DNA of 64,000 nt from Bacillota bacterium. GTDB lineage: Bacteria; Bacillota; Sulfobacillia; Sulfobacillales; JAIMBI01. This document shows positions 59,190-64,000 of this stretch, in pieces; positions within the stretch are counted from its first letter, which is position 1; each line of letters opens with the position of its first letter. The stretch lies in assembly GCA_021846565.1 (NCBI GenBank), contig JAJZWS010000005.1, forward strand, positions 22,927 through 86,926. The letters run 5' to 3'. The notes beneath the pieces are model-generated. The model did no database searches. It saw only the letters and a program-made list of their open reading frames with translations, and was not told where the DNA came from. The translations under genes and the position numbers were made by a program.

Positions 59190-59267
59190 TGGTATGATAC
59201 TGTAGATCTAATCGCCCGAGGCGGTGCGCGGGCGGCTTGGGGGGCCGACGACAGCGGCCCCCCTTTT
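59190..59267 (+). promoter_or_regulatory. guaB promoter (extended -10) and leader with intrinsic terminator
   Basis: TGG-TATGAT extended -10 at 59190-59198; GGGGGGCCG-ACGACAG-CGGCCCCCC-TTTT at 59239-59267; RBS AGAAGGAGG before GTG 59291. Confidence 0.5.
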
Positions 59268-59290
59268 GGAATAGAAGGAGGTTGCCGTGA

Positions 59291-60763
<1,473 letters not shown>

Positions 60764-60834
60764 CGGACCGCAGAACGCCCGCAATGGGGCGGAGGCATGG
60801 GGCGTGAGAGGCTACGAGTGGAAGAGGGGCCGAC

Positions 60835-62109
60835 GTGGGAAAATTATTTATTGAAGGGCGCGTGCCCCTGTCTGGGACGGTGGCCGCCAGTGGGTCCAAA
60901 AACAGTGGGCTTGCCATTATCACGGCCGCCATTCTGGCCAGCGATGGCCGGGTCGTGTTGGAGAACGTAAACGCAGGCAGTGACTTGCAGGACTTGTGCG
61001 AAATTATATCGGCGCTCGGGGCCGACGTCCGATGGCTGGATGACACGACGCTGGAGATTGCCGCCGGAACGCTCAGCAGTTCTAAGGCGCCGTATGAATT
61101 GGCGCGCAAGCTGCGCGGGTCCACGTATATTGTTGGGGCGCTGTTGGCGCGTGTAGGGGAGGCGGACGTGGCGTTCCCCGGCGGGTGCCAGATCGGGTCG
61201 CGCCCGGTCGACTTTCACATTCGGGGCTTTCAGGCGCTGGGGGCCGACGTGGCGTTGGAGCACGGATCCATTCGGGCGCGCGCGAGCCGGCTCACCGGCT
61301 CGCGGATCTATGTGGAGCGGGCCTCAGTGGGTACGACGGTCAACCTCATGATCGCGGGTTCGCTGGCGGATGGCACCACGATTTTGGAAAACGCGGCGAT
61401 GGAGCCGGAGATTGTGGACCTCGCGAATTTCTTAAATGCCATGGGAGGCCGAGTGCGGGGGGCGGGCACCAACTTTGTGCGCATTGAGGGAGTCCCCTCC
61501 CTGCACGGCGTGCGGCATGAAATCATTCCGGATCGGATTGAGGCGTGCACCTATCTCATCGGAGGCGCCATCACGCGCGGCGAGGTGCAGGTGACCCACG
61601 TAATTCCGGAACACTTTCGCACGGTGTTGCTGAAACTGGAACAGACGGGGGCTGAAATCGCCGAGACGGATGACAGCGTGACGCTCCGAGCGTCGCGCCG
61701 TCCGGTGTCCGTCGACATTGAGACGATGCCGCATCCGGGCTTTCCGACCGACCTGCACCCGCCGATGGTGGCGCTCATGGCCGTGGCCGACGGGGTGTCG
61801 GTGGTGCAGGAGACGGTGTTTGACAATCGGTTCGCCTACACGCACGATTTGGCCCGGATGGGCGCCAGCGTGAAAGTCGACCGCGACACCGCGATTGTCC
61901 GGGGCACCGATGCCCTCACCGGCGCGCCGGTGGAAGCCCAGGACCTGCGCGGCGGTATGGCGCTGGTGCTGGCGGGGCTGGCTGCCGAGGGCACGACCGA
62001 ATTGGGCGGCCTGGAACATGTGGAGCGGGGTTACGTGGGGCTGGGTGACAAGCTCCGCGGGCTGGGCGCCCACGTGCGGGGCGGTGAGCGCCTGCCCATA
62101 CTCACGTAA
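60835..62109 (+). CDS. murA: UDP-N-acetylglucosamine 1-carboxyvinyltransferase
   Basis: VAASGSKNSGLAIITAAIL, FPGGCQIGSRPVDFHIRGF (active-site Cys), TMPHPGFPTDLHPP. Confidence 0.95.
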   Translation: MGKLFIEGRVPLSGTVAASGSKNSGLAIITAAILASDGRVVLENVNAGSDLQDLCEIISALGADVRWLDDTTLEIAAGTLSSSKAPYELARKLRGSTYIVGALLARVGEADVAFPGGCQIGSRPVDFHIRGFQALGADVALEHGSIRARASRLTGSRIYVERASVGTTVNLMIAGSLADGTTILENAAMEPEIVDLANFLNAMGGRVRGAGTNFVRIEGVPSLHGVRHEIIPDRIEACTYLIGGAITRGEVQVTHVIPEHFRTVLLKLEQTGAEIAETDDSVTLRASRRPVSVDIETMPHPGFPTDLHPPMVALMAVADGVSVVQETVFDNRFAYTHDLARMGASVKVDRDTAIVRGTDALTGAPVEAQDLRGGMALVLAGLAAEGTTELGGLEHVERGYVGLGDKLRGLGAHVRGGERLPILT

Positions 62110-62124
62110 GCAGGGGGCAAGGTC

Positions 62125-63324
62125 ATGACAGAGGCAGGCGGAGCGGCGACGGACACCGTGGTGGTGGGGTACAGCCGCACCCCGTTCGGCACATTTGGCG
62201 GCGGACTCAAAACCATCCCAGCGACCGAACTGGGTGCGCATGTGATTCGACACGCCTTGGACCGGTCGCGGGTGGCGGCGGGCGAGGTGGACTACGTGTA
62301 CATGGGCCAGGTGGTGCAGGCCGGAGCCGGGCAGATTCCGTCCCGCCAGGCCACGATGGCCGCCGGTCTGCCCGACACGGTGCCTTCGGATACGATTAAC
62401 AAAGTTTGTGCGTCCAGCCTGCGCGCCGTCAACCTGGCGGACATGGCCATTCGACTGGGCGAGTCCGCCGTGGTGGTGGCTGGCGGCATGGAAAGCATGT
62501 CGCAGGCCCCCTACCTGGTGCGGGGCGCGCGGTGGGGACTGCGGATGGGAGACGCGCCTTTGGTGGATGCCGTCGTGCACGATGGCCTTTGGTGCAGCTT
62601 CGGCAGCTGCCACATGGGCGTCTACGGCAGCCAGGTGGCGGCGGAGTACGGCATCGGCCGCGAGGCGCAGGACGACTGGGCCTACCGGAGCCATGTGCGC
62701 AGCGTGGCTGCCACCGACAGCGGTCGCTTCGCGGAGGAGATTGCCCCGTTCACGGTGCCCGAGAAAAAGGGCGCGCGCGTCGTGGAGCACGATGAGGGAC
62801 CGCGTCGCGACACGTCGCCCGAGAAGCTGGCCCAGCTGAAGCCCGTGTTTGTTTCCGACGGCACGGTGACCGCTGGCAATGCGCCGGGTCTCAACGACGG
62901 GGCCGCCGCCCTTGTCCTGATGAGCCGCGCCGAAGCCGTGCGCCGGGAGCTGCCGATTCTGGCGACGGTGGTGAGCCAGGGACAGGTCTCACAGGCGCCG
63001 CCGTACCTGCACACGGTGCCCGCGCTCGCGGGCCAAGCGGCCCTCAAAAAGGCCGGCCGGTCGGTGGACGATCTGGCGCTCCTGGAAATCAACGAAGCGT
63101 TCGCCGCCGTGACGCTGACCAGCATCCAGCTCTTGGGCGTGGACCCCGAGCGGGTCAACGTCAACGGGGGCGCGGTGGCGCTGGGACACCCCATCGGGGC
63201 ATCGGGCGCCCGCATCCTCATGACCCTGATTCAGGAGCTGACGCACCGCGGCGGGGGCTATGGGCTGGCTGCAATTTGCAGCGGGGGCGGGCAAGGCGAG
63301 GCCACCCTGGTGCGCGTCGGCTAA
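62125..63324 (+). CDS. acetyl-CoA C-acetyltransferase (thiolase)
   Basis: INKVCASSLRAVNLADM, NVNGGAVALGHPIGASGARI, AAICSGGGQGEA. Confidence 0.93.
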   Translation: MTEAGGAATDTVVVGYSRTPFGTFGGGLKTIPATELGAHVIRHALDRSRVAAGEVDYVYMGQVVQAGAGQIPSRQATMAAGLPDTVPSDTINKVCASSLRAVNLADMAIRLGESAVVVAGGMESMSQAPYLVRGARWGLRMGDAPLVDAVVHDGLWCSFGSCHMGVYGSQVAAEYGIGREAQDDWAYRSHVRSVAATDSGRFAEEIAPFTVPEKKGARVVEHDEGPRRDTSPEKLAQLKPVFVSDGTVTAGNAPGLNDGAAALVLMSRAEAVRRELPILATVVSQGQVSQAPPYLHTVPALAGQAALKKAGRSVDDLALLEINEAFAAVTLTSIQLLGVDPERVNVNGGAVALGHPIGASGARILMTLIQELTHRGGGYGLAAICSGGGQGEATLVRVG

Positions 63325-63408
63325 GGCCCCGTTGGGGCGACTGCCGGCCGCGCATGTCACCTTCGCAGCTCAACTGTGTGACCCCAGAGTTTGTGACCCA
63401 AGAGGGGG

Positions 63409-63800
63409 ATGGCTGTGATTGTCCGTGAATACTTTCAGCCCGGGGTCCCCGGGGCCGACCGCGTGGCGTTCGTGGACGAGTCAGGCGGCGAGGCGCGCAC
63501 CTACCTGGTGGACGCCCCGGTAGGCGATGTGGTGTTAAAGGTCCAGCGGCCGCAGCAGTTGCGCACCTGGACCAGCCTGCCTACAGACGTCGCCGTTTTT
63601 GGAGCACATCGCCAGGGTGGCCCCGAGCTTCCCGGTGCCGCGCGTGCTGAGCCACGGCCATGACAACGATGACGTCGAGTACACGGTCATGACGCGCGTC
63701 TTCGGCATGCGGTCGTGCGGGCCTGCCTGACGCCGCACGCCCCGCAACCCTGCGCGCGCTGGGGGCGGTGATTCGCCGGGTGCACGAGGTACCCCCGGGC
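63409..63800 (+). pseudogene. aminoglycoside phosphotransferase (APH)-fold kinase remnant, frameshifted
   Basis: GDVVLKVQRPQQLRTW then other frames FLEHIARVAPSFPVPRVLSHGHDNDDVEYTVMTRVFG and ATLRALGAVIRRVHEVPPG. Confidence 0.5.
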
Positions 63801-64000
63801 GGCGTTGGAGTCACCCGGGCTTTTTCCGCAAGAGTTCCCCATGCGGCTGAGCTGCACCCCGCCCCATGAAAACCAGGGCTCCGGGCCGTCGATGGCGAAG
63901 GAGGAGCGGCGCTCCCGTGAGGAGGTCGGTATCTCTGTGGTCTTGCGAGGCCGCGTAAGAGTGTGACCCGGAGCGCCGTGGGCACCTCGCCTGGTCGCGG

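Overview
GC-rich bacterial chromosome segment, probably from an acidophilic/thermophilic Firmicute (Sulfobacillus-like; this is inference only). About 50 intact protein-coding genes are supported. They include lepB, panD, hutI/ftcD, acpS-nnr-alr-mazEF, a type-4 UDG, hppA, thiL-tsaE-tsaB-rimI-tsaD, murC, guaB, murA and a thiolase. The main discovery is a pair of six-gene membrane-complex operons at 8.5-15.7 kb (+) and 39.7-47.5 kb (-). Both have the same gene order: HyfC-, HyfE-, HyfF-, HyfG-, HyfI- and HyfB-like. Both are related to group-4 [NiFe] hydrogenase / complex I, but both large subunits have lost all four Ni-Fe-ligating cysteines. Each operon is preceded by a sigma-A-like promoter, a sequence that folds as a fluoride (crcB-motif) riboswitch aptamer, and an overlapping intrinsic terminator. 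This suggests two fluoride-inducible, non-hydrogenase ion-translocating complexes. Other notable items are an MFS transporter fused to a cytidylate-kinase-like domain, a MerR regulator with an internal Shine-Dalgarno and start that would yield a Met/Cys/Gly-rich protein, decayed sulfocyanin and cytochrome c genes, a decayed VapBC pair, a decayed APH-type kinase at the right edge, and a possible guaB attenuator. No CRISPR array, rRNA, tRNA or intact transposon was recognised by eye.
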